DNA of 23,718 bases from an uncultured Prosthecobacter sp. (GTDB taxonomy: Bacteria > Verrucomicrobiota > Verrucomicrobiia > Verrucomicrobiales > Verrucomicrobiaceae): contig CALDGV010000769.1 in assembly GCA_937941745.1 (NCBI GenBank), positions 1 to 23,718 of the forward strand, in the 5' to 3' direction. Positions 23,010 through 23,718 of this stretch are shown piece by piece. Positions within the stretch are counted from its first letter, which is position 1. Each line of letters opens with the position of its first letter. The notes under the pieces were generated by a model that saw nothing but the letters and a program-made list of their open reading frames with translations, ran no database searches and was not told where the DNA came from. A program made the translations under genes and the position numbers.

Positions 23010-23718
23010 TCAGCCCTGCCTGGCCAGCGCCTCCCGAGCCTCACCGAGGCGGAATTCCAGTTCGGCGATCTTGTAGCCATCCTCCCGAGCCTTCTTGCGC
23101 GCCTCCGCCTCCACCTGATTGAGCCGGGCCTCCAGCTCCGCCACGCGCCGGTCTTCCGGGCCGCCTCCTGCCGCCATCACTGCGCCCGGTTTCTCCGGCA
23201 GCACCCCCACTGCACTCATGAATTCTTTCTGCAGCATCGCCGCCTTGGCCTCCGCTGCCGCCAGTTGGCGCTGCAGGTGGGTGATCCGGCCCTCCGCCTG
23301 CTGCTTGTAGGCGTTCAGCGCCTCCGTCGCCTGGGAGATCTGCGCCTCCGCGGTGCTCACCAGCGTCTCATTCGCCTGCATCGTCTGCCGCAGGCCCAGC
23401 ACCTCTGCCTCCAGCTCCCGCTGGCGCAGGTCCGCCGTCTGTCTCAGCTCCCCCAGATCCCGCATGGCCGCTTCCAGGCGGCGCTCCAGGTCTTCCGCGC
23501 GCTTGGTCGCTACCTCGATCGTCTTTTCCAGCGCCTTCACCCGCCCCTGCTCAGCGCCCAGGGCCGCTTGCGTCGGCTCCAGCATCGCTGCGCGCTCCCG
23601 GTTGGTCGCCAGGTCCTGGGTCAGTCCCTCAATCCGCGCCGCCGCCTCCCGCTCCCGGCGTTCCGCGCCTGTCCGCAGCGCTTCATGCGCCTCCCGCAGG
23701 CTCTGCAGCGCTTTTTCG
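23010..23718 (-). CDS. Coiled-coil protein, N-terminal part outside the window
   Basis: The frame is open to the right edge, so the ATG at 23585 is probably internal; the 44 codons between it and the edge continue the same charged helical pattern (EKALQSLREAHEALR...). About 235 residues are visible. They are rich in Glu, Ala, Arg, Gln and Leu with heptad-like spacing (KTIEVATKRAEDLERRLEAA..., AEAQISQATEALNAYKQQAE) and are interrupted by a Gly/Pro hinge (VGVLPEKPGAVMAAGGG) before a last short coil. No enzyme motif, signal peptide or membrane span is visible in this part. It could be structural, but no function can be assigned. It is convergent with dtd. Confidence 0.7.
   Translation of the reverse strand, partial: EKALQSLREAHEALRTGAERREREAAARIEGLTQDLATNRERAAMLEPTQAALGAEQGRVKALEKTIEVATKRAEDLERRLEAAMRDLGELRQTADLRQRELEAEVLGLRQTMQANETLVSTAEAQISQATEALNAYKQQAEGRITHLQRQLAAAEAKAAMLQKEFMSAVGVLPEKPGAVMAAGGGPEDRRVAELEARLNQVEAEARKKAREDGYKIAELEFRLGEAREALARQG

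Noticed and set aside
1..23718. CRISPR array, phage, transposon, toxin-antitoxin or defence island
   Set aside because: No regular direct repeats, transposase, integrase or defence motifs were seen. The NYN protein has no antitoxin-like partner. The content is mostly housekeeping genes of even base composition.

Overview
The window looks like chromosomal DNA from a GC-rich member of the Verrucomicrobia, probably the Verrucomicrobiaceae (Prosthecobacter/Verrucomicrobium type). That placement is an inference from family content: a 1002-residue 'Pirellula/Verrucomicrobium' dehydrogenase-HEAT-CxxCH haem protein, a Tat-exported DUF1501 protein, an FAD oxidoreductase with a golvesin-like C-terminus, a MurC-MurB fusion, menaquinone synthesis (MenA) and a WaaG-like LPS glycosyltransferase. 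There are no rRNA or tRNA genes, insertion sequences, CRISPR arrays or phage genes. No stretch longer than about 200 bases lacks a gene.

Layout. 75-2411 (-) is a secreted FAD oxidoreductase. Divergent from it, 2608-5372 (+) is a two-gene operon: a periplasmic Amidase_3-type cell-wall amidase, overlapping by ATGA a one-piece fusion of a YeeZ-like SDR with a complete shikimate kinase. 5380-8451 (-) holds a WaaG-like glycosyltransferase and the ABC-F ATPase Uup. 8507-9847 (-) is the DUF1501 protein, divergent from 10018-11589 (+), a membrane-anchored PQQ-type beta-propeller. 11600-12568 (-) is a polytopic membrane protein, perhaps UbiA-like, divergent from 12692-15700 (+), the large haem protein. 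15742-17716 (-) carries malate dehydrogenase and a NYN-LOTUS RNase-like protein. 17813-20146 (+) is MurC-MurB. 20153-22448 (-) is a tight cluster hisB-hisH-(51-residue membrane peptide)-menA. 22554-23006 (+) is dtd, and 23010 to the right edge (-) is the C-terminal part of a coiled-coil protein.

How the genes work together. Most are housekeeping: cell-wall precursor synthesis and remodelling (MurC-MurB, amidase), LPS core, aromatic and histidine biosynthesis, TCA cycle, menaquinone and tRNA proofreading. A second theme is a set of exported oxidation or surface proteins (FAD oxidoreductase, DUF1501, beta-propeller, c-type haem dehydrogenase) of the kind expanded in the Planctomycetes-Verrucomicrobia group; that they act together is inference.

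The most interesting points are the SDR-shikimate kinase fusion, the MurC-MurB fusion with Cys in place of the usual catalytic Ser, the unannotated 51-residue membrane peptide in the his-men operon, and a window-wide pattern in which a TTG-type -35 element lies about 34-43 bases before the start codon of at least nine genes. That spacing predicts very short or absent 5' leaders. The only convincing Shine-Dalgarno is at an operon-internal gene (hisH).
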